Shown here one piece after another: positions 6,470 through 14,956 of a stretch of 64,000 nucleotides of DNA. Each line of letters starts with the position of its first letter. Positions within the stretch are counted from its first letter, which is position 1. Below the pieces are notes generated by a model. The model was not told where the DNA came from. It worked only from the letters and a program-made list of their open reading frames with translations, and did no database searches. A program made the position numbers and the translations under genes. The stretch is from Desulfobacter curvatus DSM 3379. GTDB taxonomy: Bacteria; Desulfobacterota; Desulfobacteria; Desulfobacterales; Desulfobacteraceae. The stretch is from assembly GCF_000373985.1 (NCBI RefSeq), contig NZ_KB892913.1, positions 1 through 64,000 of the forward strand, read 5' to 3'.

Positions 6470-7612
6470 ATGACCAAAGACAACTCCTCTTTTGAACAGC
6501 AGATCAAACCCCTTCGGGATGAAATCGATACCATTGATGCCCGGATTATCTCCTTATTGAGCCAACGCCGGGAGCAGGTGGAAAAAATCGTGGACGTGAA
6601 GAAGAAGCACAAGGTCCCCATTTATCATCCGGCCCGGGAGGAAGACGTGATATCCCGCCTGCGGGGAAAAGCCAAGGAGACGGATGTAGACCCCGATTTG
6701 GTGGAAAATCTTTATCGAACAATCATGCACCAATCCAGGAAAAGTCAGACCCGTGTGTCCAAAACCACGTTGGTTCGGCCCCAGGCAAAGATCCTTATTG
6801 TGGGCGGTGCCGGAGAGATGGGTCGCTTATTTGTCCGTTTTTTTACCGAAACCGGGTACCAGGTGGATATTCTGGACAAAAACGACTGGGACAGGGCACA
6901 AGGCTTGTGTGGGAACGCGGACCTTGTCGTTGTCTGTGTTCCCATTAATGTCACCGTCAAGGTCATTGAACAATTAGCCCCCCTGATGCGGCCGGATGCG
7001 GTGCTCACGGATCTGACGTCGGTCAAGAAGATTCCCCTTGAAGCCATGTGCCGGGCACACAAGGGTCCTGTACTGGGCCTGCACCCCCTTTTCGGCCCCA
7101 CCACGGACAACTTGGACAAACAGATTATTGCGGCGTGTGCCGGACAAAACGAGGATGCCTGCCAGTGGGTCATTGACCAGTTGGTGGCCTGGGGCGCAGT
7201 AGTTGTTGAAGCAAGTGCCCGGGAACATGACCAGGTCATGGAGATTGTCCAGGCCCTTCGGCATTTTGCCACCTTCAGTTTCGGCAGCTTTCTTTACCGC
7301 CAAGGCATCCCCATTAAACGTACCCTTGAATTCTCAAGCCCGATCTACCGCCTGGAGCTGGGTATGGTGGGCCGGCTTTTTGCCCAGGACCCGGATCTGT
7401 ATGCTGAAATCATCTTTGCCACACCGGAACGGCGCCAGCTATTAAAAACATTTGTTGAATCCTTGACCCAGTTCCTGGATATGCTTGAATCCGGGGACAA
7501 GGACGCGTTTATTAAAGAATTTAACCAGATTGCCGAATGGTTCGGCCCCTTTGGCCACCAGGCCCTGCGTGAAAGTACCTATTTTATCAACAAACTGATT
7601 GAACGGTTCTAA
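6470..7612 (+). CDS. tyrA: Chorismate mutase / prephenate dehydrogenase (T-protein)
   Basis: This is a bifunctional tyrosine-pathway enzyme of 380 residues. Residues 1-95 are an AroQ-type chorismate mutase (LRDEIDTIDARIISLLSQR, then KVPIYHPAREE), converting chorismate to prephenate. From about 105 a Rossmann domain (ILIVGGAGEMG) begins the NAD-dependent prephenate dehydrogenase, with the catalytic His in LGLHPLFGPT near 204. It would give 4-hydroxyphenylpyruvate, the precursor of tyrosine. Length matches the enterobacterial T-protein (373 residues). It stands alone, divergent from the EamA gene and convergent with the sigma-54 regulator, with both stops inside a perfect palindrome. Activity is probably feedback-controlled by tyrosine, as in the family. 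Confidence 0.93.
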   Translation: MTKDNSSFEQQIKPLRDEIDTIDARIISLLSQRREQVEKIVDVKKKHKVPIYHPAREEDVISRLRGKAKETDVDPDLVENLYRTIMHQSRKSQTRVSKTTLVRPQAKILIVGGAGEMGRLFVRFFTETGYQVDILDKNDWDRAQGLCGNADLVVVCVPINVTVKVIEQLAPLMRPDAVLTDLTSVKKIPLEAMCRAHKGPVLGLHPLFGPTTDNLDKQIIAACAGQNEDACQWVIDQLVAWGAVVVEASAREHDQVMEIVQALRHFATFSFGSFLYRQGIPIKRTLEFSSPIYRLELGMVGRLFAQDPDLYAEIIFATPERRQLLKTFVESLTQFLDMLESGDKDAFIKEFNQIAEWFGPFGHQALRESTYFINKLIERF

Positions 7613-7626
7613 AACCGTTCAATCAG
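7595..7626. terminator. Perfect 14-bp palindrome over both convergent gene ends
   Basis: Bases 7595-7608 and 7613-7626 are perfectly complementary around the 4-nt loop CTAA. The tyrA stop codon sits in the loop and the regulator stop (complement of 7619-7621) in the right arm. The stem thus encodes the last residues of both proteins. There is no T-run on either side, so it is a weak intrinsic terminator at best, but it may block 3' exonucleases in both transcripts. Confidence 0.6.
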
Positions 7627-8980
7627 CCTCATTCCCATACCGCTTTAATTTTTTAAGCAAGGTTTTCCGGGTAATGCCAAGCCTTCGGGCCGCTTCACTC
7701 TTATTTCCTCCGGCAGCTGACAGGGTGGACAAGATGGCCCGCTGCTCCACCTTGGCCAGGGCCATATTTTCAAGGTTCAAATCAGCATCCCGGATCTGTT
7801 CAGGCTCATCATCCAGGATAAAGGAGAGATCAGACCGGCGAAGGTAATCGGTCCTGGCCATGACCACGCCGCGCTCCACGGCGTTCATCAGTTCACGGAC
7901 ATTGCCCGGCCACTCATACCGGATCAGGGTATCCATGGCATTGGGTGAAAATCCCTTGATATCTCTGCGGTTTTTCCGGGCAAACTCATCCAGGAAGTGC
8001 ATGGCAAGTTCCGGAATATCCTCGATCCGCTTGCGCAACGGCGGAATACCAATGTGTACCACATTGAGCCGGTAGTAAAGGTCTTCCCTGAACTCTTTTT
8101 CAGCGGACATGGCTTTTAAATCCCTGTTTGTGGCCGCAATCACCCTGACATCCACGGCAAGGGTCTTTTCCGAGCCCACGGGTGCAATCTCCTTTTCCTG
8201 GATGACCCGCAGCAGCTTTGCCTGCATGGCAAGGCTCATCTCGCCGATTTCATCCAGCAGGATGCTGCCCTTGTCCGCCAAAAGGAATTTGCCCTTGCGT
8301 TTTTTATCCGCCCCGGTGAATGCGCCCCGCTCATGGCCGAACAGTTCAGATTCCAGAAGGGTTTCGGTGATGGCGGCACAATTGATCCGGATATAGGGAT
8401 GCTGTTTTCTCATGCTGTTGTTGTGCAGGGCGGCAGCCACAAGTTCCTTTCCCGTCCCCGATTCCCCTGTGACAAGCACATTGGCATCGGTGGGGGCCAC
8501 CATGTGTATGGTATCCAGCAGCGCCTTCATGGCATGGCTTTTACCCAGGATATCGTGGTGGAAGGCGCTGGTTTCCAGTTGTTTTTTCAAGTCCTGATTT
8601 TCGTTTTTCAGGTGAAGACGTTCAAACACCCGGTCCACGGTGAGTTTGAGCTTGTCAAAGTCCAGGGGTTTGGTCAGGTAATCATAGGCCCCGATTTTCA
8701 AGGCCTGGACCGCCGTGTCCACAGAAGAATAAGCGGTCATGATGATCACGGGAAGGGCCGGATTAAAGGCATGAATTTCGGCCAGGGCTTCCATCCCGGA
8801 CATTTTCACCATTTTCATATCCATGAGCACCAGCCCAAAAGGGCTGTTCATCACCGCCGCCACACCTTCATCTCCGTCCGGGGCAACCTGCACGGTATAT
8901 CCCCACCCTTTCATCAGGGTTTTAAGCATGGTGGCATGGGCGGTGTCATCATCCACCACCAGTACTGTCTTATCGCTCAT
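7619..8980 (-). CDS. zraR: Sigma-54-dependent response regulator, ZraR/AtoC type
   Basis: This 453-residue NtrC-family activator has a receiver domain (1-120; DDD near 10-12, phospho-acceptor in LMDMKM near 54) and an AAA+ domain (about 140-370) with Walker A GESGTGKE, the GAFTGA loop that contacts sigma-54, and Walker B. A C-terminal Fis-type helix-turn-helix follows (RRLGITRKTLLKKLKRYG). It lies 10 bp after the histidine kinase gene, so the two form a two-component system. A clear -24/-12 promoter with an inverted-repeat upstream site is found in front of the divergent zraP-like gene, the expected target. The symbol is by analogy with the E. coli envelope-stress system. Confidence 0.88.
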   Translation of the reverse strand: MSDKTVLVVDDDTAHATMLKTLMKGWGYTVQVAPDGDEGVAAVMNSPFGLVLMDMKMVKMSGMEALAEIHAFNPALPVIIMTAYSSVDTAVQALKIGAYDYLTKPLDFDKLKLTVDRVFERLHLKNENQDLKKQLETSAFHHDILGKSHAMKALLDTIHMVAPTDANVLVTGESGTGKELVAAALHNNSMRKQHPYIRINCAAITETLLESELFGHERGAFTGADKKRKGKFLLADKGSILLDEIGEMSLAMQAKLLRVIQEKEIAPVGSEKTLAVDVRVIAATNRDLKAMSAEKEFREDLYYRLNVVHIGIPPLRKRIEDIPELAMHFLDEFARKNRRDIKGFSPNAMDTLIRYEWPGNVRELMNAVERGVVMARTDYLRRSDLSFILDDEPEQIRDADLNLENMALAKVEQRAILSTLSAAGGNKSEAARRLGITRKTLLKKLKRYGNEAD

Positions 8981-8990
8981 AAAACAATCC

Positions 8991-10784
8991 TTACTTCTTC
9001 TCTATTGTTTCATCATCAGGCAGGGTGATATAAAACACAGTGCCTTTTGTGGGGCTGCTTTCCACCCGGATTTCACCTTTGAGATTTTCAACAATCCTGT
9101 GAACAATGGACAATCCGAGACCCGTTCCTTTGGGCCGGGTGGTAAAATAAGGGTCAAATATTTTTTCAAGATCTTTTGCCGGGATGCCGCAGCCGTTGTC
9201 CGCCACCCGGATTTCAATGCCATCGTCCGCATCTGTTACCCCAACTTCTATAATCCCATTGGTGTCCATGGCATTTAACGCATTCATGTAAAGATTGAGC
9301 AGCACCTGGCAGATCCGTTCCGGATCGGTATGAATGGTTTCTTTTCGGGTACGGATATCGGTTTGAACACGGATCTTTTTTTTCCCAAGGTCATGGGAAA
9401 CCAGTTTAAGGGAGTGCCGGATAAGGGGTTCGATCCGGACCTGCTTGATCTGTACGCCCATGGGCTTGGCAAATTCCAGCAACTGGGTGATGGACCGGTC
9501 CATACGTTCCACTTCCTGGATCATGATTTTTGCAATCTCCACATCCTCGGGTTCATTTTCATATTGCCGGGAAAAATAGGTTGCAAAGCCCTTGATGGAA
9601 CTCAACGGATTTCGAATTTCATGGGCCACGCCTGCGGCAAGTTTGCCTATGGCAGCTAAACGCCGGTTGGTTTCCACCTGTTTTTTCAAGTCTCGAATCT
9701 GAGTCAAATCCCTGAATAAAAGGACAAATCCCTGAATCTGGTCTTCATCCGACGGGATGGCCGAAACGGTCATATCCAGCCGAAGGTCGCCCTTCTCTTT
9801 TTGGTTCAAGGTGACTTCCCCGGACGCGACGCCCCCTGATCCCGAAATCTCAGCAGCCATGGCAGCCATCTGGGGAAACGCTTTTTCAGGAATTTCGCCC
9901 AAAATTTTTTCAGCTGCCCGGTTGGCTGACGTCACATTAAACTTTGGATCCAAAGTGATCAGACCCGAAGGCATGTTCTGAACCACATTGTCGGAAAACG
10001 CCATAACCTGTTCCAGGGATGACTGGGCAGCCCTGTAAGCCTGGAGGGCAAAAAGGGCAATAATACCCGAACAGCAAAAAACAAAAAACAAAAGCCCTTT
10101 AATGACAATATTCTTAAACCCTTGGGCTTGAGCCGCCTGCACCCCGGTCATGGACATTCCGGCAAAAATATAATGATCGGTCTGACTAAATGCTCCTAAA
10201 GCCGGCCTGCCCGATATTTCAGGACCCGGCAAGAGCCCGGAAGGCAACTTTTCAGGGCCGTAGTCGGAATCAGGGCCATGGCCGAGGCCTCGCCTTCGTC
10301 CTCTGAATCCATGATTAAACGGAACAAAGCGCTTGGCCACTTCCAGAACCGGCCCATCCGGTGTGTTCAGGGACCGGCTGGAGATCAGGTGGGGATCCCT
10401 GGGCAACGGGCCAAGGTCTGCCCATCTGTCATAAAGGTTACCCACCATGGCGGCATCGGAATGGGCGATGATTTTTCCCATGGCATCGGTGATCATGATA
10501 TAGGCAACATCGGGCTGGCCTGCGATCTCCTCCAGCATGGTCTGAATCCGTTCAGTGCCCCAGTGCATGGAGCCCATACCAATCCGGGTGCCGGCTTCAA
10601 ATGTACGGATCAAGGAGGTGCCGGTGATTAAAAACCGCTCCCGGATAAACTCATCCTGTTTCTTAACCCGGTCCAGGGTCATCAGGATAAATACCGGCAA
10701 CAACACAACCAGGACCCCCACCATAACCAGCGGCGGGACCAACCCCGGCATTTTCGGGGTGATATTTAATTTAAATCTGTTCAT
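8991..10784 (-). CDS. zraS: Membrane sensor histidine kinase, ZraS-like
   Basis: This 597-residue sensor kinase has membrane segments near residues 16-36 and 222-245 that enclose a periplasmic sensor of about 185 residues with a Gly/Arg-rich insert (FRGRRRGLGHGP). A PAS domain (about 265-365) is followed by HisKA with phospho-His in AHEIRNPLSS (about 388) and a HATPase domain (about 480-590; NALNAMDTNG, DNGCGIP, GTGLGLSIV). It phosphorylates the regulator encoded just downstream. By analogy with ZraS (zinc/lead or envelope stress) it probably senses metal or misfolded periplasmic proteins. The signal cannot be read from the sequence. Confidence 0.88.
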   Translation of the reverse strand: MNRFKLNITPKMPGLVPPLVMVGVLVVLLPVFILMTLDRVKKQDEFIRERFLITGTSLIRTFEAGTRIGMGSMHWGTERIQTMLEEIAGQPDVAYIMITDAMGKIIAHSDAAMVGNLYDRWADLGPLPRDPHLISSRSLNTPDGPVLEVAKRFVPFNHGFRGRRRGLGHGPDSDYGPEKLPSGLLPGPEISGRPALGAFSQTDHYIFAGMSMTGVQAAQAQGFKNIVIKGLLFFVFCCSGIIALFALQAYRAAQSSLEQVMAFSDNVVQNMPSGLITLDPKFNVTSANRAAEKILGEIPEKAFPQMAAMAAEISGSGGVASGEVTLNQKEKGDLRLDMTVSAIPSDEDQIQGFVLLFRDLTQIRDLKKQVETNRRLAAIGKLAAGVAHEIRNPLSSIKGFATYFSRQYENEPEDVEIAKIMIQEVERMDRSITQLLEFAKPMGVQIKQVRIEPLIRHSLKLVSHDLGKKKIRVQTDIRTRKETIHTDPERICQVLLNLYMNALNAMDTNGIIEVGVTDADDGIEIRVADNGCGIPAKDLEKIFDPYFTTRPKGTGLGLSIVHRIVENLKGEIRVESSPTKGTVFYITLPDDETIEKK

Positions 10785-10943
10785 TGTATTCTGTTCTGCA
10801 AAACAAATACCACCATTGCCGCAATGTGATTACCCATTGTCGAAATCATTTGCACCAGTGTCTTGTACCTTAAAACAACTTTACCCCAACATTTTGGAAA
10901 TCATGAGGATTTTAGCTTCAAGACACCCAAGGGGTAATAAACA

Positions 10944-10993
10944 GTGTACTTTTTACCCGATTGCATACCTTTACCTGAGTAAAAAGTATACAC
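10944..10993. promoter_or_regulatory. Inverted-repeat upstream activator site for the ZraR-like regulator
   Basis: GTGTACTTTTTAC (10944-10956) is mirrored by GTAAAAAGTATACAC (10979-10993), centred about 115 bp before the sigma-54 promoter. That is a usual place for NtrC-class enhancer sites. E. coli ZraR sites also contain a GAGTAAAAA-like core. The assignment to this regulator is inferred from position. Confidence 0.55.
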
Positions 10994-11080
10994 CGTCTCT
11001 AATTTCTAAAAAATACCCTGATATGCCATTTGGACGCAAAAGAGTTGACACAAGGTGATTTCAATAAATTTAACGACAGG

Positions 11081-11096
11081 TGGCACGCCATTTGCT
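11081..11096 (+). promoter_or_regulatory. Sigma-54 (-24/-12) promoter of the zraP-like gene
   Basis: TGGCAC at 11081-11086 and TTGCT at 11092-11096, with 5 bp between, match the sigma-54 consensus essentially perfectly. The site lies about 85 bp before the ZraP-like start codon. The rest of the 396-bp divergent region (10785-11180) holds the activator inverted repeat and no gene. Confidence 0.85.
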
Positions 11097-11180
11097 TTAT
11101 AACTTAGCAACGATGATCGAAATTTAAGATCACCAAAAACCAAATCAAGCATATAAATCAAGCTCCAAAAGGAGGCATTT

Positions 11181-11693
11181 ATGAAAAAAACATTAACCGT
11201 ATTAACGATCCTAATCATCACATGCACCTTTTCCGCCGGTGCATTTGCAGCCCCCCCAAAACAGGGCAAAGGCAAGGGCTTAAGACAGGCCATGCCCCAG
11301 GCGTGTATGAACCTGACTGATGAACAGCAGCAACAACTTCGCGATTTGCATCAAAAATTTGTTGATGACACTTATGAAATGCGTGCAGAGATGATGACCT
11401 TAGATCAGCAGATCCGCATGTATATGGAAACATCAGATCCTAACCCGGCAAAACTGAAAGCCATGGTCATAGAAAAAGCGGATTTGGCAAAAGACCTGGC
11501 TGTTAAACGTTTGGAGTTTGCCCTGGATGCCAGAAAAATCTCTCCGGAATTAAAATACATGCCCATGGGAATGGGAATGGGATATGGCAGCCAAGGCTAT
11601 CATGGATTCGGCAAGGGTTATCATGGATTCGGCAAAGGCGCCGGATATTTTTATAACGCCCCCCAGGAAGAGGCCCCTCCAGAAAATAATTAA
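11181..11693 (+). CDS. zraP: ZraP/Spy/CpxP-like periplasmic metal-stress protein
   Basis: A 170-residue secreted protein has a signal peptide at residues 1-24 (KKTLTVLTILIITCTFSAGAFA). A mature helical region follows with LTDEQQQQLRDLHQKFVDD (about 48-66), the LTxxQ-type repeat that marks the Spy/CpxP/ZraP chaperones, and a Met/Gly/His-rich tail containing two GYHGFGKG repeats (about 142-157). Members bind zinc or copper and hold unfolded periplasmic proteins, and they feed back on the paired kinase. It is divergent from the kinase-regulator pair and has its own sigma-54 promoter and an AGGAGG ribosome site. The repeated GYHGFGKG tail looks like a metal-binding addition. Confidence 0.85.
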   Translation: MKKTLTVLTILIITCTFSAGAFAAPPKQGKGKGLRQAMPQACMNLTDEQQQQLRDLHQKFVDDTYEMRAEMMTLDQQIRMYMETSDPNPAKLKAMVIEKADLAKDLAVKRLEFALDARKISPELKYMPMGMGMGYGSQGYHGFGKGYHGFGKGAGYFYNAPQEEAPPENN

Positions 11694-11742
11694 TATACCC
11701 ACCGCTCAACTACTGATCCTTTCATTAACTCCCTTCTCTCCT

Positions 11743-11770
11743 GTCCCCCCGGGTAACCACCCGGGGGGAC
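11743..11770. terminator. Strong bidirectional hairpin between the zraP-like and FAH genes
   Basis: There is a perfect 12-bp GC-rich stem (11743-11754 with 11759-11770) closed by an AACC loop. It separates the zraP-like gene from the convergent FAH gene. The following T-tract is short (CCCTTTGTTT), so termination is likely but not textbook. Confidence 0.75.
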
Positions 11771-11788
11771 CCCTTTGTTTATCCTTTG

Positions 11789-12595
11789 CTACTCCTCTTG
11801 TTCCACAAGATTTTCAAGTACACCAATATTTTCAATTTCAACCTCCATCCGATCTCCCGGCTTGAGATACAGGCGGGGTTTACGGGTAAAACCCACCCCT
11901 TCGGGCGTACCCGTCAAGATCAGGGTACCGGGTAAAAGAGTGGACGACTGGGACAGGTAGGAAATCATATTGGCGATGCTGAATACCATGTCGCTGGTGT
12001 GGCTGTCCTGCATGGTTTCACCGTTCAGGCGTAATTTAATGGCAAGGTTCTGGGGATCCGGAATCTCGTCTGTCAAAGTCATGACCGGTCCACAGGGGCA
12101 AAAGGTATCGTAGCTTTTTCCCCGGGTCCACTGGAACGCACCGGCATGCTTCTGCCACCGCCGGGCAGAAACGTCATTGGTGCAGGTATAACCAAGCACA
12201 TAATCCAGGGCCTCTTCTTCGGACACATTTTTAGCGGCCTTTTTAATGACCACCCCAAGCTCGGCTTCGTAATCCACCTCTGGCGGATCTGAGGCGCATT
12301 TCGGGATCACCACGGCATCACCGTGCCCGGCCAGAGATCCGGGATATTTCATGAAAATCGCCGGATATTTTGGAATTTCCTGGCCGGTCTCTTTGGCATG
12401 ACGCCGGTAATTCAGACCGATACAGATAATGGCAGACGGTTCCACCGGCGGCAGAACTTTCACCACCTCCACCCGTTCACCGGTATCACTGAAAGTGTAA
12501 TCCTCAGACTGTTCCACCAAGCTGGCAGTCTTTCCGTCCCAATCGCACCCCATGACTTCTTTACCCTGCTGGGTAGTAAAACGAATGATCTTCAT
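11789..12595 (-). CDS. Fumarylacetoacetate hydrolase-family protein
   Basis: This 268-residue protein has the FAH C-terminal fold. The N-terminal cap is short (1-60), then comes CIGLNYRRHAKETG and the acidic metal-binding residues in PPEVDYEAELGVVI (about 128-141), then a conserved Lys and the closing TGTPEGVGF segment (about 230-238). Relatives are acylpyruvases, oxaloacetate decarboxylases or 2-hydroxyhepta-dienoate isomerases, all cleaving or tautomerising C-C bonds next to a keto acid with Mg2+. The exact substrate cannot be read here. It has no operon partner; the divergent rhomboid gene starts 74 bp away. Confidence 0.88.
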   Translation of the reverse strand: MKIIRFTTQQGKEVMGCDWDGKTASLVEQSEDYTFSDTGERVEVVKVLPPVEPSAIICIGLNYRRHAKETGQEIPKYPAIFMKYPGSLAGHGDAVVIPKCASDPPEVDYEAELGVVIKKAAKNVSEEEALDYVLGYTCTNDVSARRWQKHAGAFQWTRGKSYDTFCPCGPVMTLTDEIPDPQNLAIKLRLNGETMQDSHTSDMVFSIANMISYLSQSSTLLPGTLILTGTPEGVGFTRKPRLYLKPGDRMEVEIENIGVLENLVEQEE

Positions 12596-12669
12596 TTAAG
12601 GCTCCTTTATTCTTTTTATCGCATGAGCTATATTCATAGCCGGAAACAATCACATCCGGCAAGGAAAAA

Positions 12670-13569
12670 ATGAAATCTATTTTCACGGGCAGTATACACA
12701 ATAAAAACAGCAGAAAGCAGGCCGATCTTATCCTGGTGGTTCTGGCCTCCCAATCCGTCAGGGCGGCCATTGAGACAGGCCCGGACGGATCGTGCGACAT
12801 CCTTGTCCCCGATGACGATGTTGCCAGGGCCCGACAGCACCTGAAGAAATACGCAATGGAGAACAAGGACATTCCAAGGCCGGCCCCCCATGTGCCCACC
12901 AGAATTTTTTTCTCCCCTGCCGCCCTGGCACTGGCCTTTTTTCTGGCAGCCATCCATTACATCATCACAACCCTGGGCCTTCACAAACAAGCGATCCTGA
13001 ACTTTGGTTCATCTTCATATTATCTAAGCCAGGGGCAAAGTTTCAGGGCCGTGACAGCTTTATTTCTTCACAGCGACACGGATCACCTTCTGGGTAATAT
13101 GGCCGGAATTGTTGTACTTGCAGGCCCGTTACTGCGTGTGACCGGTTACGGCCAGGGCCTTTTGCTGCTTTTGGCGGCAGGCACGGCCGGCAATCTGATA
13201 TCTGAAAGCTTTGGCCGGGATTTACGGCTCTCCATCGGAGCCTCCACAGCGGTTATGGCCGCCGCAGGGCTTTTGGGGGCCCGACGCATGACCATTGGTG
13301 CACAATCAAATCATTCACTATTTCCAAAACTCAAATCGCTGGCCCCCTTTGTCGCAGCAGCCACACTAACAGCCATGTTCAGCCATGGTGAAAATACCGA
13401 TGTATCTGCCCATCTGTTCGGTTTTCTCGCCGGTACCGGCATCGGGCTGTGCTATTATCCGTTGTCTGCGCCGTTATCAGGTCCGGTGATGGGCCGTATC
13501 AGTTTCGCCATTGTCCTGGCAATTTTATCCACGGCCTTGATCCGGGGGGCTTTGACTTTTTTTACTTAA
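12670..13569 (+). CDS. Rhomboid-family intramembrane serine protease
   Basis: This 299-residue membrane protein has an N-terminal cytoplasmic segment of about 75 residues (VLASQSVRAAIETGP, likely the small domain seen before bacterial rhomboids), then six or so membrane helices. The catalytic Ser lies in the GxS motif IGASTAVM near residue 196, and the catalytic His in SAHLFGFLAGTGIG near 249. The HSDTDHLLGNMAG segment carries the conserved helix-2 His/Asn. Rhomboids cut membrane proteins within the bilayer. The gene converges on the trypsin-like protease gene and their stops overlap by four bases (TTAA). Confidence 0.88.
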   Translation: MKSIFTGSIHNKNSRKQADLILVVLASQSVRAAIETGPDGSCDILVPDDDVARARQHLKKYAMENKDIPRPAPHVPTRIFFSPAALALAFFLAAIHYIITTLGLHKQAILNFGSSSYYLSQGQSFRAVTALFLHSDTDHLLGNMAGIVVLAGPLLRVTGYGQGLLLLLAAGTAGNLISESFGRDLRLSIGASTAVMAAAGLLGARRMTIGAQSNHSLFPKLKSLAPFVAAATLTAMFSHGENTDVSAHLFGFLAGTGIGLCYYPLSAPLSGPVMGRISFAIVLAILSTALIRGALTFFT

Positions 13570-14351
13570 TTTTTAATGGACCGGTTAAGTTTTCGGACAA
13601 ACCCGACAGGAACGGCATAGGTGATTCCCGTTGGCTCCTTCAGGACGTATTCTTTTTTCCCTTTGACAAAAACTTTATTGATCACCCCGACGACTTCTCC
13701 GGTGGCAATCCGATAGACCGGGCTTCCGCTGTTCCCCGGAAAGGCAACGGCATCAAGCTGGATAATGTCCCAGGGATGTTCAAGGTATTTGATCATCTCT
13801 CCTTTGATCAGGCTGCCGTGGGGGGTGGGGAGAATGACCGGGGCAATGGCCGAAACAATACCTGTATGGGTGGTGGCATTGAGGCCGAGCACAAAGCCGA
13901 TGGGATATCCGGTAATCGCCACCTGGTGGCCCTCTTTGAGGGTACCTTCCGCCGCCATGGGCAGGGGGGGCAGTTTGCCTGCCATCTCCAGTATGGCCAG
14001 GTCGTGGAAGGGATCTTCGGCAACCAGAACCGCCTTTACCCCCTTGCCCGGCAAATTCTTGTGAAAGATCCTCAGATGGAACATGAGTTTCTTTTCTTTA
14101 ATGGCATCGACCACATGCTGGTTGGTGACGATTCTGCGGCCGTCCCCGATGGCAAATCCGGTACCCCGGAACCGGGTCATGGGGACATCCTTATAATAAT
14201 AAGTGCCCACGGATACGGTGGAGGCTTTTATTTTTGACACCAGGCCGGCCATGTAAGCATCCCGGTCCTGTAACAAAGCGTTTTCCTGGGCAAATGCGGG
14301 AAAAACGAAAAAAGTAAGAATAATCGTGATTATGCTAAAATGGACTCTCAT
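13566..14351 (-). CDS. Secreted trypsin-like serine protease without PDZ domain
   Basis: A 261-residue protein has a signal peptide (about 1-21, ending FPAFA) and a chymotrypsin-fold domain. The triad is visible: His in IVTNQHVVDA (about 78), Asp in DPFHDLAILE (about 114) and Ser in AFPGNSGSPVY (about 207). Length corresponds to the protease domain of DegP/HtrA without any PDZ domain. It is presumably periplasmic. It lies between the rhomboid gene and the end of the thi operon. A role in envelope protein quality control is plausible but not shown. Confidence 0.87.
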   Translation of the reverse strand: MRVHFSIITIILTFFVFPAFAQENALLQDRDAYMAGLVSKIKASTVSVGTYYYKDVPMTRFRGTGFAIGDGRRIVTNQHVVDAIKEKKLMFHLRIFHKNLPGKGVKAVLVAEDPFHDLAILEMAGKLPPLPMAAEGTLKEGHQVAITGYPIGFVLGLNATTHTGIVSAIAPVILPTPHGSLIKGEMIKYLEHPWDIIQLDAVAFPGNSGSPVYRIATGEVVGVINKVFVKGKKEYVLKEPTGITYAVPVGFVRKLNRSIKN

Positions 14352-14419
14352 GGTCTGTACTTACCGATATACGCCCAAGTTGTCCATCTTTTCTTAGAGC
14401 CTGTTTGGTAATTAGGCCC

Positions 14420-14956
14420 TTAATCATGAAGCACGCCGGGTTGACGGAGAATAAACTCACTCATGTAATTGGCAACGGTGGTCACCTTGTGGCTGAACAG
14501 CGGGGCCTGATCACAATCCGTGGTAAAATCGCCGACAATCCAGCTGTTGCCCATTCTGCGTGAACATATACCGGCCAGATCGGACCCGGCAATGCCGCAG
14601 GCTGAAACCACGGCTTTTTTGCCTGCAAAGGTTTCAATGAACATCTTCTTATCAACTTGGCGGTCAAAGCCCTCAACAAGAAGGTCGCAGTCGGAGAACA
14701 GTTCGGCGCAGTTTTGCCTGTCAATACACTGGACCTGCGCTTCAAGGTCCACCTTGGGATTAATGCGGCTCAAATTGATTTTAAGCGCCTCAACCTTGAA
14801 CAGGCCGATCTGGTCGGCAAAATAAAACTGACGGTTGAGGTTACCGGACTCTACCCGGTCGAAATCGACCAGTTTAAGCTGCATGACGCCGCTTCGCACC
14901 AGGTTCAGGGCCACGTTGGAGCCGATACCGCCGACCCCGGCAATACCTATTTTCAT
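14420..14956 (-). CDS. thiF: ThiF-family adenylyltransferase (short form)
   Basis: This 178-residue E1-like protein has the nucleotide loop GVGGIGSNVALNLVRSGV at residues 7-24 and the conserved DFDRVESGNLNRQF that positions ATP and Mg2+ (about 31-44). It activates the ThiS C-terminal glycine as an acyl-adenylate for sulfur transfer. It is shorter than E. coli ThiF (251 residues) and lacks the zinc-binding CxxC pairs, which is common in the short ThiF of anaerobes. Its start overlaps the thiH stop (TGATG), and it is the last gene of thiS-thiG-thiH-thiF under the TPP riboswitch. Confidence 0.88.
   Translation of the reverse strand: MKIGIAGVGGIGSNVALNLVRSGVMQLKLVDFDRVESGNLNRQFYFADQIGLFKVEALKINLSRINPKVDLEAQVQCIDRQNCAELFSDCDLLVEGFDRQVDKKMFIETFAGKKAVVSACGIAGSDLAGICSRRMGNSWIVGDFTTDCDQAPLFSHKVTTVANYMSEFILRQPGVLHD

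Noticed and set aside
11161..11180. Riboswitch or leader peptide in front of the zraP-like gene
   Set aside because: Only a ribosome site and spacer are present between the sigma-54 start region and the ATG.
13449..14237. 262-codon open frame on the + strand opposite the trypsin-like protease
   Set aside because: It is antisense to a gene with an intact catalytic triad and signal peptide, and its product is rich in Gly, His and Asp with no recognisable domain.
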